Shown piece by piece: positions 33,456 to 42,250 of a DNA stretch of 50,426 nt. The stretch is from Candidatus Bathyarchaeota archaeon (GTDB taxonomy: Archaea > Thermoproteota > Bathyarchaeia > TCS64). Made by a program: the position numbers and the translations under genes. The stretch spans positions 3,933 to 54,358 of the forward strand of contig PBSW01000030.1 of NCBI GenBank assembly GCA_002726865.1, read 5' to 3'. The notes beneath the pieces are model-generated. The model made no database searches and was not told where the DNA came from. It saw only the letters and a list, made by a program, of their open reading frames with translations. Position 1 is the first letter of the stretch. The number at the start of each line of letters is the position of its first letter.

Positions 33456-34412
33456 TTAGGTCGTATATTTTTTCTCGGATAGGTATCTGTCTCTATTATC
33501 GGGGAGTATCGTAGTGACTCTACACTTTGGACCTATTTCTGCGGCGACCCTTAGGGAATAATAAACGTTGGCACCAGAGGAAATCCCGCAAAATAGCCCT
33601 TCCTCCCTGACAAGCCTGTCTGACATCTTGATAGCATCCTGGTTAGTCACTTTGACAACCTCATCTACGATGCCACTATCCATCATCTCTTCGATAATGC
33701 CCCCTGTTATCTCGTTCCCGAAACCCGGTATCCTGAAATGCCCCTCGCTAATGGGGAAGTTTGCGGATGCGGGCTCAATGCCAACAATACGCACATCCGG
33801 GTTCCTCTCTTTTAGTGCCTTAGCTACGCCGAAGAGGGTGCCGCCGACCCCGATAGAAGCCACAAACGCGTCTACCATGCCATCCATCTGTTTGTAGATC
33901 TCCTGTCCTGTTTTGAATTGCGCCCTCGTATTAGCGGGGTTGCTGAACTGGCGGGCCCACCAAGTATTAGGCCTAGCTTTTTCCAGCTCTAGACATCTCA
34001 TCCTCGTTCCTATCTCCACCTCAGCCCCCGCGATGCTTTCATCCTCAGAGTTAGACTCTCGCTTGAGTTGGTGGACCTCGGCACCATAGCTTTCCATGAG
34101 GCGTATTCTCTCTTTGGTCATTCCTTCTGGCATGTAAACCTCTACGTTGTATCCTAGGTAACCTCCCACAAAACTCATCGCGGTCCCTGTATTCCCTGTG
34201 CTCGCCTCCATGATGGTATATCCGGGTTTCAACTTACCCTTAGCTTCAGCCGCTCGGATCATCTCTAGAGCGATCCTGTCTTTTAGACTCCCACTGGGGT
34301 TCATATATTCGCATTTTACAAAGACATCACCGATGCCGTCACCTGTGACTCTGTTCAATTTTACCATCGGTGTGTTACCGATGAGGTCCAAAACACTCGA
34401 GACCACTTTCAA
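33456..34412 (-). CDS. Cysteine synthase-family PLP enzyme
   Basis: Fold-type II PLP enzyme of the O-acetylserine/O-phosphoserine sulfhydrylase group. The cofactor lysine is in NPSGSLKDRIA, the phosphate or substrate loop in EASTGNTGTAMSFVGG, and the glycine loop in SIGVGGTLFGVAKAL. GISSGANVYYSLRVA near the end is typical. The length of 318 aa is normal for a cysteine synthase without a CBS domain. The start is TTG at 34412 (MKVVSSVLDLIGNTP), with GTG at 34406 as alternative. Cysteine synthesis is the likely role, though threonine-synthase-like activities exist in related families. Confidence 0.88.
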   Translation of the reverse strand: MKVVSSVLDLIGNTPMVKLNRVTGDGIGDVFVKCEYMNPSGSLKDRIALEMIRAAEAKGKLKPGYTIMEASTGNTGTAMSFVGGYLGYNVEVYMPEGMTKERIRLMESYGAEVHQLKRESNSEDESIAGAEVEIGTRMRCLELEKARPNTWWARQFSNPANTRAQFKTGQEIYKQMDGMVDAFVASIGVGGTLFGVAKALKERNPDVRIVGIEPASANFPISEGHFRIPGFGNEITGGIIEEMMDSGIVDEVVKVTNQDAIKMSDRLVREEGLFCGISSGANVYYSLRVAAEIGPKCRVTTILPDNRDRYLSEKKYTT

Positions 34413-34503
34413 AACAGTTCCCCGACCCTAATTGTATGATATGTGGATAACCATTTCCACCCACGTCATGATTTGAACTGCGAGGATTACAGCATGGATC
34501 AAA

Positions 34504-35037
34504 TCAAGGAAGTTTTTGCTCAGCGTCCTTTATAGCATAGACGCCCAGGATTTCGCCATAATAGAGAATATGATAGTTTCGGTTGGGATAGACGCCAGCC
34601 TCAATTTCTTCTGAAAGGGCCCCTTGTTGCACTATAGTTTTAAACGAAATCTTGCACTCATAGTGCACAGGGCACTCCTCAATATAGGGCGCCGCGACCA
34701 GGAAACTCTTTTTGGCTGTTAACCCTAGCTCCTGGAGCTTGTCATGATCTCTCCCTGATTCTGTTCCACAGAAATCCAGAGCGTCGGTCATTCCCTTCGA
34801 AGGGAGACAGACCGTAAAACTATCGGATTCTTCCATTAGCCTGTATGTGTGCCTAGAGAGTCTAACCGCGACAATGAAAAAAGGTCTCTTCCACATGGTC
34901 CCAATGAACCCCCAGCCGATGGTCATTGCATTGACCCGTCTATCTTTTCCCTTAGTCACAAGATATAGACCATCCCCCAGCATGAGCTTATGGGTCTCAT
35001 TGCCAAACCGGAAGTCTCCAACTTTTTCTCTTGTCAT
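34504..35037 (-). CDS. Flavin reductase-like (flavoredoxin) domain protein
   Basis: Small FMN-binding split-barrel protein. RVNAMTIGWGFIGTMWKRPFFIVAVRLSRHTYRLMEES is the family pattern for binding FMN, and FCGTESGRDHDKL is also typical of flavoredoxins. It is 177 aa. On its strand a TATA element (AGTATTTATCC, 35055-35065) lies about 23 bases before the ATG, suggesting a leaderless transcript. It may act as an electron carrier or a flavin reductase; the partner is unknown. Confidence 0.85.
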   Translation of the reverse strand: MTREKVGDFRFGNETHKLMLGDGLYLVTKGKDRRVNAMTIGWGFIGTMWKRPFFIVAVRLSRHTYRLMEESDSFTVCLPSKGMTDALDFCGTESGRDHDKLQELGLTAKKSFLVAAPYIEECPVHYECKISFKTIVQQGALSEEIEAGVYPNRNYHILYYGEILGVYAIKDAEQKLP

Positions 35038-35171
35038 TCAGATCTAGTTAGGTTGGATAAATACTGATAAAAAATTTTCCGACTCAGTAATCTGGCGGAA
35101 CATCCTTAAGCTCATGGGGAGGTTATGCAGAAAAAACAGTAGGCCGCGTGTGATATGCGCCAACACTGATT

Positions 35172-35393
35172 TCACTGGACTGACTCTACGGATTTTACTC
35201 CGGGCACTTTCTTCTTAAGGTAGTTCTCTATGCCCATCTTAACGGTCATCTGGGACATGGGGCAACCAGCGCAGTGACCTAAAAGCCTAACTTTAACTAC
35301 TCCGTCATCAATCTCGACTAGCTCTACGTCTCCTCCGTCCATTTGGAGTCTAGGGCGAACTTCACTAAGTGCTTGGGAAACTTCTGTTCTCAA
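35172..35393 (-). CDS. NifU C-terminal-domain protein (iron-sulfur scaffold)
   Basis: Single NifU-like (Nfu) domain of 73 aa, which carries or transfers iron-sulfur clusters. RPRLQMDGGDVELVEIDDGVVKVRLLGHCAGCPMSQMT shows the CxxC cluster site. The start is TTG at 35393 with GAGAGAGGTG about seven bases upstream, and a TATA-like GTTTATATAC (35428-35437) further back. It may serve ferredoxin and other cluster proteins in the region. Confidence 0.9.
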   Translation of the reverse strand: MRTEVSQALSEVRPRLQMDGGDVELVEIDDGVVKVRLLGHCAGCPMSQMTVKMGIENYLKKKVPGVKSVESVQ

Positions 35394-35899
35394 ATAAACA
35401 CCTCTCTCAAACAGTTTGACTCCAGTATATAAACCATATTATAATAATGTTTGATTAGTATACTGTGTTGTGAGTGGTTCACTCGCAAGGGTGGACGAAT
35501 TGACTCTCAGCGCATCAACTGAGGATTATACGAGGGAATCTATATAATTATAAGTGAAACTATGAAATATCCTGTGTTTGTGAAAGGCTGCCAGACAAAG
35601 CCTTAGATGCCGTGGAGAGCAAAATCACATACGCTTCGTGTGCGGCGTACTAGATTAAAGATGTGCACCCTCTAAAACTGGGCCATTTTTACGCCAAAAG
35701 GCCATTGAGACAATCTCCGTGATAGAAATGTAACGCGAAATATATCTATGCTTGGGGGAAAACCTCAGGACTAGAGGCATTCCCGAGGAGGTTACATCAT
35801 CTACCCTAGAAGAAAGGTGATACTTGTAGGTAGCTCCTGCCGTCCAAAAGAGGATATTGACTAGTAATAAAGGCGTGGTCCCATAATATTTTAAGGAGT
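35394..35899. other. Gene-free region
   Basis: No intact gene is visible in 506 bases. The first 45 bases hold the promoter and leader of the NifU-domain gene. On the plus strand, from about 35580, one frame reads like protein for short stretches (ERLPDKALDAVESKITYAS, IKDVHPLKLGHFYAKRPL) but is broken by several stops; this may be a decayed gene that I cannot identify. Confidence 0.4.
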
Positions 35900-37069
35900 T
35901 TAAGTGTGAAACTGGACGATATCACCGTCCTGAAGGACGTGATCGATACCTACCCGCCCTTTTTCAAATTTTGCGCTAGGGCCAGTGACCCGGGCATATT
36001 TGAACCTATTATAAAAGTCACTATGTATGATCTTTGCGAGGTCCCCTACGTTCATCCCTCGAAGTCCCACAATAGGTAGGACTGCCGAAGGTTTTCCTGG
36101 CTGCTTGGTATAGATCCTGACGATACCGAGGAGATCGAAAAGTTTAGCACCTAAAGTCTCTCTGAGAACCCCCGGAGTCTTGGTCGAGACCACTATTACT
36201 TCTAGAGGGGCGGCGGAGGTCCTTATGCTTTTGACTACATCAAGGTCCGACGAGAGATCCGCCTTGTTCGCAATGACCAAGGTGGGCTTATACGCTGCAT
36301 TCCCAAACATGGCGTCCTCTACAATATCTAAGGTCACCTGGCCCCTTATTCTGACCAATGCCGAGCGGATTTTATACTCCTTCAGGAGGGCGGAAATATC
36401 GTCGGGAGTGCAGCCGTTGAGCTCTCCCTCCCAGATGAACTGGAGCTCTGAACCGTGTCCCCTTCGGATTATCTCCACCTCACCCCTAGGCTCTTCAGTG
36501 AGAATCCGGGAGTTCTCGAGCTCTCGGATCACAGTAAGGAGGTTGCTCTCTGGGTTGTTCGTGAGGTCCACGAGAATGATAATTCCATCGGCGTTTCTTG
36601 TGGCGCTGAGAACTTGGAACCCGTCCGATCTCCCCTCTGAAGATCCTTCAACGATGGGGGGTATCTCTACTAGCTGGAACTGGATGTCTTTGTATGGAAG
36701 CATCCCTGGGGTTGGCACCCGTGTTGAGAAAGGCCATGGGGTGGACTCTACTGAGGAGTTGGTCACAGCCCTTAGGAGGCTACTCCTCCCCGAGTTGGTC
36801 TGGCCCACAACTGCGACCTGGGCTGCCCCCGCCTTTTCCACAAAGTAGGAGGGTCCACCCCGTCTCTTGGCCGCCTTCTTTTTCTCGTCAATATCCTCCC
36901 TAAGTTGGGCCATCTGGCGTTTAACTTGGGAGCACATCTTCTCAGTACCCTTGTGCTTTGGGACTAGAGAGATAAATTCCCCCATAAGTTGGAGGCGGAC
37001 CTCGGGGTTTTTGGTGAGCGTAACTTCGTTCCATTTCGCTTTGGCGTTTGGGGGAAGATTAGCCGGCAT
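35900..37069 (-). CDS. DRG/Obg-like GTP-binding protein with TGS domain and altered P-loop
   Basis: Layout of the DRG family: a basic helical N-terminus (1-78), a G domain, and a C-terminal TGS domain (from about residue 315, RIYTKQPGKPSAVLPIVGLRG...GIDHVLQDGDIVQFHT). G4 is intact as NKAD. G1 reads GQTNSGRSSLL (89-99), with Arg95 where the P-loop Lys should be, and G3 reads EIPP (135-138) instead of DxPG. It may therefore bind nucleotide weakly or only GDP, or have become a scaffold. Family members associate with ribosomes. It is 389 aa, complete, and divergent from the nucleotidyltransferase gene. Confidence 0.88.
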   Translation of the reverse strand: MPANLPPNAKAKWNEVTLTKNPEVRLQLMGEFISLVPKHKGTEKMCSQVKRQMAQLREDIDEKKKAAKRRGGPSYFVEKAGAAQVAVVGQTNSGRSSLLRAVTNSSVESTPWPFSTRVPTPGMLPYKDIQFQLVEIPPIVEGSSEGRSDGFQVLSATRNADGIIILVDLTNNPESNLLTVIRELENSRILTEEPRGEVEIIRRGHGSELQFIWEGELNGCTPDDISALLKEYKIRSALVRIRGQVTLDIVEDAMFGNAAYKPTLVIANKADLSSDLDVVKSIRTSAAPLEVIVVSTKTPGVLRETLGAKLFDLLGIVRIYTKQPGKPSAVLPIVGLRGMNVGDLAKIIHSDFYNRFKYARVTGPSAKFEKGRVGIDHVLQDGDIVQFHT

Positions 37070-37163
37070 CTTTAGACTGTGATTCTCATTTGACTGGAGG
37101 TTAAAATTACTTCGGATCGTTTGGCGCTAGCCTTATCCGCTAGGAAATCAAACCTTTTTGAGA

Positions 37164-38186
37164 ATGGAGCGGCCTAAGGACCGGGACTTCATAAAGACCA
37201 TTGAGGGCCTCCTCTTTTGCGTGGTAGGATATCTTCATCCCCCTGATCAAGTCACAGCCTATCTCAAATATGTCCCTGACCCTGAGGGTAAGTGGCGCAA
37301 AGGAGATACATATTACTCCAGGGTGCTATCCTATTATCATGTATCCCAGGTCGAGAGAACCTACGATTACCTGAGGGAGATCCACTCTGAGTACCTCTTT
37401 AATTGCCCTGTTAGGAACATCATCGTTTCTTCTGTGCCTAGATATAGGATCAAGACCTATTACAGGCCTAAGGATCGCCTCGCCTCCATCATGGAGAAAC
37501 CCAGTGATGGGCTTGAATCTAAACTCAGAGATCTCGTCAAACTTCTCTTGGGCATTGCTGATCTAGAGAAAAGGGACCTTGGAGTGACCGGCTCGATCCT
37601 GACTGGAAGTCATAATGCCCAGTTCTCTGATATCGATCTAACCGTGTATGGTCAAAAGGCTTCTATAGCTCTTAAGGAAGGCCTCAGGGAGATAAAGCGG
37701 AACGACGGAGTGATCCAGTCCTTCAACGCCTCTAAGAAGGAGGCGTGGAGCAAAAAGAGGGCGGAGAGATTTCCCTTGAGCTTTAGGGATCTCATAAAGT
37801 TTGCCGATAGAAGGTGGAACTATGGGATGTACGTGGGCACATACTTTTCAATCCATCCCGTAATGACCAACCAAGAGGTGGATGAGGAGTACGGGGAGTG
37901 CACTTATTCATCCCTAGGGAGCGTGAGAGGTTGCGCCACGGTCGCTGACGCCTCAGAAGCCCTTTATCTCCCTTCTATTTACCGTTTGAAGGACGTGGAG
38001 ACTGATTCCAGTTATGATGTCTCGGAGGTCGTTTCCTTTGAGGGGCTGTACGCCGATATGTTCTATACAGGGGATAGGATCGAGTTTTTCGGCATCCTAG
38101 AGCGAGTCGAGGGGAAGAGAAGCCTCTATCGTGCTGTGGTCGGAGGGGCTGGCTCAGAACTTAGCTACATCAAACAGCTCACCTAA
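37164..38186 (+). CDS. Predicted nucleotidyltransferase next to KEOPS genes
   Basis: Archaeal protein with a Pol-beta-type nucleotidyltransferase domain in its middle: G143-S144 in GSILTGSH and the metal-binding pair D156 and D158 in FSDIDLTVYG. The N-terminal 100 residues (IEGLLFCVVGYLHPPDQVTAYLKYVPDP) and the C-terminal 120 residues (Y.DMFYTGDRIEFFGILERVEG) flank it and are shared by archaeal homologues I recall. The substrate is unknown. The ATG at 37164 is chosen; a TTG two codons upstream is possible. It is 340 aa. It lies 46 bases before kae1 and may belong to that transcript. Confidence 0.78.
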   Translation: MERPKDRDFIKTIEGLLFCVVGYLHPPDQVTAYLKYVPDPEGKWRKGDTYYSRVLSYYHVSQVERTYDYLREIHSEYLFNCPVRNIIVSSVPRYRIKTYYRPKDRLASIMEKPSDGLESKLRDLVKLLLGIADLEKRDLGVTGSILTGSHNAQFSDIDLTVYGQKASIALKEGLREIKRNDGVIQSFNASKKEAWSKKRAERFPLSFRDLIKFADRRWNYGMYVGTYFSIHPVMTNQEVDEEYGECTYSSLGSVRGCATVADASEALYLPSIYRLKDVETDSSYDVSEVVSFEGLYADMFYTGDRIEFFGILERVEGKRSLYRAVVGGAGSELSYIKQLT

Positions 38187-38232
38187 CCCTCAGCCATAGT
38201 TTTTTAACGTCCTCGTTAAGTACCCTACGAAG

Positions 38233-39237
38233 GTGGCGGAATTAGGGGTAGAGACCTGCCTGGGCATCGAATCAACTGCTGACAACCTCGGTATAGGGGT
38301 CGTAAGATCCGACGGGGTTATCCTAGCCAACGTGATAACAACCCATGTTCCCGAGAAAGGCGGAATCCACCCTAGGGAGGCTGCCCGCCATCACGCAAGG
38401 GTCATGGGAGAAACCCTCTCTGAGGCTCTGGAAACTGCAAGCATCGTCGCTCGTGACCTTGACTATATCGCTTTTAGCCAGGGACCAGGAATGGGGCCAT
38501 CCCTCCGCACAGGAGCCACCGCGGCCAGAGCTCTCGCAGCCAGACTTGGAGTTCCACTCGTAGGCGTGAATCACTGTATTGCCCATATTGAGATCGGTCG
38601 TCTCACAACGGGGGCTGTGGATCCTCTCTCCCTCTATGTCTCGGGTGGGAACACCCTTGTTACTGGATTTGAATCAGGGTACTATAGGATATTTGGTGAG
38701 ACTTTAGATATTGCTATTGGGAACTGTCTTGACACATTCTCTAGGGAGGCTGGACTTCCCTACCCCGGGGGGCCTGCAGTGGAGCAGCTCGCCCTGGATG
38801 GGAGAACCTTGATACCCCTTCCCTATGTGGTGAAGGGTATGGACCTGAGCTATAGTGGGCTCCTCACAGCTGTCACTAAGGCGTTTAGAACGGGGAAGTG
38901 GAGGCTCGAGGATCTATGTTTCAGTCTCCAAGAAGTAGCTTACAGTATGCTGGGAGAGGTTACCGAGCGGGCCCTTGCCCACACGGGGAAGCAGGAACTT
39001 CTCCTTACAGGGGGGGTGGGGGCAAACAATAGACTGCGGGCTATGGTCGACAGCATCGCTGAGGAGCACGGTGCCACCCCAAAATTTGTCCCAATACGTT
39101 ATGCAACAGACAACGGGGCCATGATCGCGTGGACGGGGGTGATCGCTTTCCGGAGCGGTGTTACGACTCCTATAAATAAGAGCCATATCGACCCAATGTG
39201 GAGGCTAGACAGGGTGGAGGTGCCATGGCGAAGCTAA
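38233..39237 (+). CDS. kae1: tRNA threonylcarbamoyladenosine synthase subunit Kae1
   Basis: KEOPS catalytic subunit that transfers the threonylcarbamoyl group to A37 of ANN-reading tRNAs. It belongs to the ASKHA fold. The metal-binding histidines are H114 and H118 in NHCIAHIE. The signatures GIESTADNLGIGVV at the N-terminus, YVSGGNT and LLTGGVGANNRLR are complete. It is 334 aa, with a GTG start. The end overlaps bud32 by 13 bases; the two proteins bind each other directly in archaea, and some archaea have them fused. Confidence 0.96.
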   Translation: MAELGVETCLGIESTADNLGIGVVRSDGVILANVITTHVPEKGGIHPREAARHHARVMGETLSEALETASIVARDLDYIAFSQGPGMGPSLRTGATAARALAARLGVPLVGVNHCIAHIEIGRLTTGAVDPLSLYVSGGNTLVTGFESGYYRIFGETLDIAIGNCLDTFSREAGLPYPGGPAVEQLALDGRTLIPLPYVVKGMDLSYSGLLTAVTKAFRTGKWRLEDLCFSLQEVAYSMLGEVTERALAHTGKQELLLTGGVGANNRLRAMVDSIAEEHGATPKFVPIRYATDNGAMIAWTGVIAFRSGVTTPINKSHIDPMWRLDRVEVPWRS

Positions 39238-39863
39238 CCTTCATCTCGAAAGGGGCTGAAGCTGATATCCTTCTAGATCCAAACTGGAACGGAATCAAGG
39301 CTATCATCAAGAGGAGGGGGGAGAAGAGATACCGGGTGACTAAGCTTGACATTGCGATCAGGCGTTCCCGGACCATTAGGGAGGCATCCATCATCCACCA
39401 TGCTAAGGAGGCAGGAGTTCCCACGCCCTTGATCTATAGGGTCGACCCCGATGGAGCCCAGATAGTGATGGAGTACATCGAGGGTGAGACGCTCAGAGAT
39501 ATCTTGGATATAATTAGTCCAGAGGATAGAGCCCGATATTTCAGGGAAATAGGTCGGAAGACCGGGCTACTTCATGGAGCCGGAATTGCCCACGGCGATC
39601 TAACTACGTCGAACATTATACATAACGGGGCCAGAGTGGTCTTTATTGACTTTGGCCTCGCGGAGATGTCGGACGAGGTGGAGAGCCAAGGGGTCGACCT
39701 CAATCTGATGTATAGGATGCTCATAAGCACCCACTATAACTACACTAAGGAGCTCTTTACTGTCTTCAAGGCTGGGTATAAGGAGACCTTTGACAAGGCA
39801 GAAGAAGCCCTGTCTAGGATGGAAGAGATATCTAGAAGGGGAAGATACGTTGAAAGAGAATAA
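39225..39863 (+). CDS. bud32: KEOPS kinase/ATPase Bud32
   Basis: Small atypical protein kinase acting as ATPase within KEOPS and regulating Kae1. The catalytic loop HGDLTTSN and the metal-binding DFGLAEMS are conserved, as is the N-terminal LTFISKGAEADILL. The ATG at 39225 has the strong ribosome-binding sequence GGTGGAGGTG upstream; an in-frame frame extension to 39198 lies inside kae1 and is not needed. It is 212 aa and separate from Kae1 rather than fused. Confidence 0.95.
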   Translation: MAKLTFISKGAEADILLDPNWNGIKAIIKRRGEKRYRVTKLDIAIRRSRTIREASIIHHAKEAGVPTPLIYRVDPDGAQIVMEYIEGETLRDILDIISPEDRARYFREIGRKTGLLHGAGIAHGDLTTSNIIHNGARVVFIDFGLAEMSDEVESQGVDLNLMYRMLISTHYNYTKELFTVFKAGYKETFDKAEEALSRMEEISRRGRYVERE

Positions 39864-40413
39864 GATCTGGCTTGCAACTGGGAACAACCTCAAGGTTGAG
39901 GAGGCCAAGATGGTCATGGCGGAGTACGGGATTGAACTTGGCCACATCAAGGTAGACCGGATTGAGATCCAGTCCGACGACCCTAGGGAGATCACGGTTT
40001 ACAGCCTCACTCATCTTCCAGAGGATGGGAGACCTGTCGCCATAGAGGATGCAGGTATCTTTATCGATCACTACGGGGGTTTTCCTGGTCCATATTCCTC
40101 TTATACACTTCAAAAACTTGACAACCCCGGTATCCTGAAGCTAATGGAGGGGGTAGAGAATCGGAAAGTTGCGTACCATTCATGCGTGGGTTTTAGGAAT
40201 AGCGGTGAGGTTCATATCTTCCAGGGTACAGTGAGGGGTAGAGTCGCTGATGAGATAAGAGGGACCAACGGATTTGGATATGACCCTATTTTCATTCCTG
40301 AGGAGGGAGATGGGAGCACCTTCGGGGAGATGAACAAGGACGAGAAGAACGCCATCTCCCATAGGGCGAGGGCCTTTGGAGCCCTCGCGATTTGGCTCAA
40401 AGCCCAAGAATGA
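39850..40413 (+). CDS. rdgB: XTP/dITP pyrophosphatase (HAM1/RdgB)
   Basis: House-cleaning enzyme that hydrolyses deaminated purine nucleoside triphosphates. LATGNNLKVEEAKMV is the family N-terminus; PVAIEDAGIFIDHYGGFPGPYSS, GFGYDPIFIPEE and the C-terminal KNAISHRARAF complete it. A TTG at 39850 is the likely start, overlapping bud32 by 14 bases, with AGAAGGGGAAG upstream. It is 187 aa. Linkage of kae1, bud32 and HAM1 genes is seen in other archaea. Confidence 0.93.
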   Translation: MKENKIWLATGNNLKVEEAKMVMAEYGIELGHIKVDRIEIQSDDPREITVYSLTHLPEDGRPVAIEDAGIFIDHYGGFPGPYSSYTLQKLDNPGILKLMEGVENRKVAYHSCVGFRNSGEVHIFQGTVRGRVADEIRGTNGFGYDPIFIPEEGDGSTFGEMNKDEKNAISHRARAFGALAIWLKAQE

Positions 40414-40441
40414 GTTTATTCATTAGCTTTTCCTCATTGAT

Positions 40442-40478
40442 TAACTGTTCATGTAGGTTCTTAGTCATTCTAACTGTT
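40442..40478. repeat. Direct repeat upstream of the M28-like gene
   Basis: TAACTGTT occurs at 40442-40449 and again at 40471-40478, 29 bases apart, 35-70 bases upstream of the TATA element. A related TTAACTG lies ahead of ridA at about 42713-42719. They could be sites for a shared regulator, though short AT-rich repeats are weak evidence. Confidence 0.3.
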
Positions 40479-40512
40479 AACACCGTATGGTAATTCACGA
40501 TTTCAAAAAAAA

Positions 40513-40522
40513 TTTTATATAA
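40513..40522 (+). promoter_or_regulatory. Probable promoter of the M28-like gene
   Basis: The strong TATA element TTTTATATAA predicts transcription from about 40543. That is only about nine bases ahead of the GTG start, so the message is nearly leaderless. An ATG at 40550 is immediately followed by a stop. Confidence 0.5.
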
Positions 40523-40551
40523 TACCTTGGACTGCGTTTTTTTGGATTAAT

Positions 40552-42246
40552 GTGAATTATATTCAAAAACTCGTTAAAAATGAACTAGAGGGACATAAGG
40601 CTTGGCAACATGCAAATTATATTTCCCAGTTTATGCGAACCCCGGGTTCCGTTGGAATCCATGAAACAATTCATTATTCTGAGAAAAAATTAAATGAATA
40701 TGGTCTAGATAGTGTCTTTACTATAAAATATCCCTCTGAAGAACATGGGACTGAAGAGCTCAAATGTTTCGGATGGGACGTGAACGACGCAATTTTAGAT
40801 ATTGTTGAGCCTGTTCAAAAGAGGATAACATCTTATGCAGAGTCACCAACCTGCATTCAACACTGGAGTATACCCACACCTCCTGAAGGAGTAGTGGCAG
40901 AATTAGTTGATGTAGGTCCAGGTGTCAACGAGGATGATTATCAAGGAAAAGATGTCAACGGTAAGATAGCCTTAGCGAGTGGAGATGGACATGCAGAGGG
41001 TAATAGCCAGGCATATCGTCTCGCAGTCGAAAAGTACGGCGCTATAGGTCTTGTTACTGACAACCTGATTTATCCAAACTCGGTTAGAACGCGGGAAAAT
41101 CATCCTAATGCCCAAACTCTTTTGAGGGTACCCTCTCGAGAAGAAACCGGATGGGCCTTCGTAATCTCTCACACGCACGGTACTTTTCTCCGATCCCAGT
41201 TAAAGAAAGGCCCTGTAAAACTGAAAGCTTTTATTGATGCTGTAAATTATGAGGCGGAAGGAGAAGAGCTGGTAGGTGTAATTGAAGGTAGTGAAAAGCC
41301 TGAGCAGGAAATCTGGTTCGTTGCTCATAGCTCAGGAACTAAACCTGGAGCTAATTGTGCAGGAGGGGTTGGATTATGGATCGAGAATGCAAGAGCCATA
41401 ATGACCCTAATAACCCAGGGGAAGGTCCCTCGACCAAAAAGAACAATAAAATTCCTCTTAGGCGCCGAAGGTGGAGGTTTAACTTCATATCTCACCGCCA
41501 GACCTGATGATGTGAAGAAAGTTGTCGCTGCTTTCGTCTATTGCAGTGTGGGAAATGATCAGAATGAGTGTGGCTCTTCACTTATAATGTATAAATCTGC
41601 TGAATCAATTCCTTCATTCATCAACGACCTTTGTATAGACACGATTGATAAGGTCTCAAAGGATGGTCTTCCTCCCTTTAAAGACGAGACAAAAGATATA
41701 CAATTAATCCGGTTTAACGCTGTACCTTATACCCCTTGGAGTGATAACTCACGGCTAATGCGACTAATGGTCCCCTCACCTCTGTTTATGTCATGGCCCG
41801 CCAGACACTTCCACACCCAGTTCATGACTTCTGATAAGCTTGATCCCGCCGTTTTGAAACGGTGCGGTGAGGTCACAACAAGCGTGGCTTTGATGCTAGC
41901 CAATGCTGGCGCTAATGAGGCAAGGTTCATAGCAAAAGTTGTAGAATCTAAGGGAAAGTCCCGGTTCATGCATGTATCTACCCAAGCATACAGCGAAATA
42001 ATGGATGCTGTGACCACCGTGTCCGGAACAGTGGCCAAGATAAACCATATAAGTGAACATCATAAGGGAAAGATTGATTATTTGGCAAATAGAACTCTTG
42101 GTGCTCTTGAATCGATAGAGGCTCTTGAGGATAATTCCTCTTTCCGTAAGGAGTTAGATGGACTTATGAATGGCGTACTTGAGGCAAAGGCCGTTGAGAA
42201 AGCGAAAATAGACGGCTATAAAGCCCTTTTCTCAAAGGAGGTCTGA
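40552..42246 (+). CDS. M28-like aminopeptidase-family protein with degenerate metal site
   Basis: Layout of an M28 zinc peptidase with a PA-like insertion (residues about 110-225: GVVAELVDVGPGVNEDDYQGKDVNGKIALA, YGAIGLVTD). The catalytic core starts at IWFVAHSSG. Compared with M28 enzymes, His259, Glu306 and His421 are kept. The HxD Asp reads Ser261, the bridging Asp of GANDN reads Cys269 (GANCAGG), the second Glu of EE reads Gly307, and the next Asp ligand region reads CSVG. At least three metal ligands seem lost, so normal di-zinc hydrolysis is doubtful. It is 564 aa with a GTG start, followed by a PqqD-like gene and, further on, a peptide importer. Confidence 0.75.
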   Translation: MNYIQKLVKNELEGHKAWQHANYISQFMRTPGSVGIHETIHYSEKKLNEYGLDSVFTIKYPSEEHGTEELKCFGWDVNDAILDIVEPVQKRITSYAESPTCIQHWSIPTPPEGVVAELVDVGPGVNEDDYQGKDVNGKIALASGDGHAEGNSQAYRLAVEKYGAIGLVTDNLIYPNSVRTRENHPNAQTLLRVPSREETGWAFVISHTHGTFLRSQLKKGPVKLKAFIDAVNYEAEGEELVGVIEGSEKPEQEIWFVAHSSGTKPGANCAGGVGLWIENARAIMTLITQGKVPRPKRTIKFLLGAEGGGLTSYLTARPDDVKKVVAAFVYCSVGNDQNECGSSLIMYKSAESIPSFINDLCIDTIDKVSKDGLPPFKDETKDIQLIRFNAVPYTPWSDNSRLMRLMVPSPLFMSWPARHFHTQFMTSDKLDPAVLKRCGEVTTSVALMLANAGANEARFIAKVVESKGKSRFMHVSTQAYSEIMDAVTTVSGTVAKINHISEHHKGKIDYLANRTLGALESIEALEDNSSFRKELDGLMNGVLEAKAVEKAKIDGYKALFSKEV

Positions 42247-42250
42247 AAAA

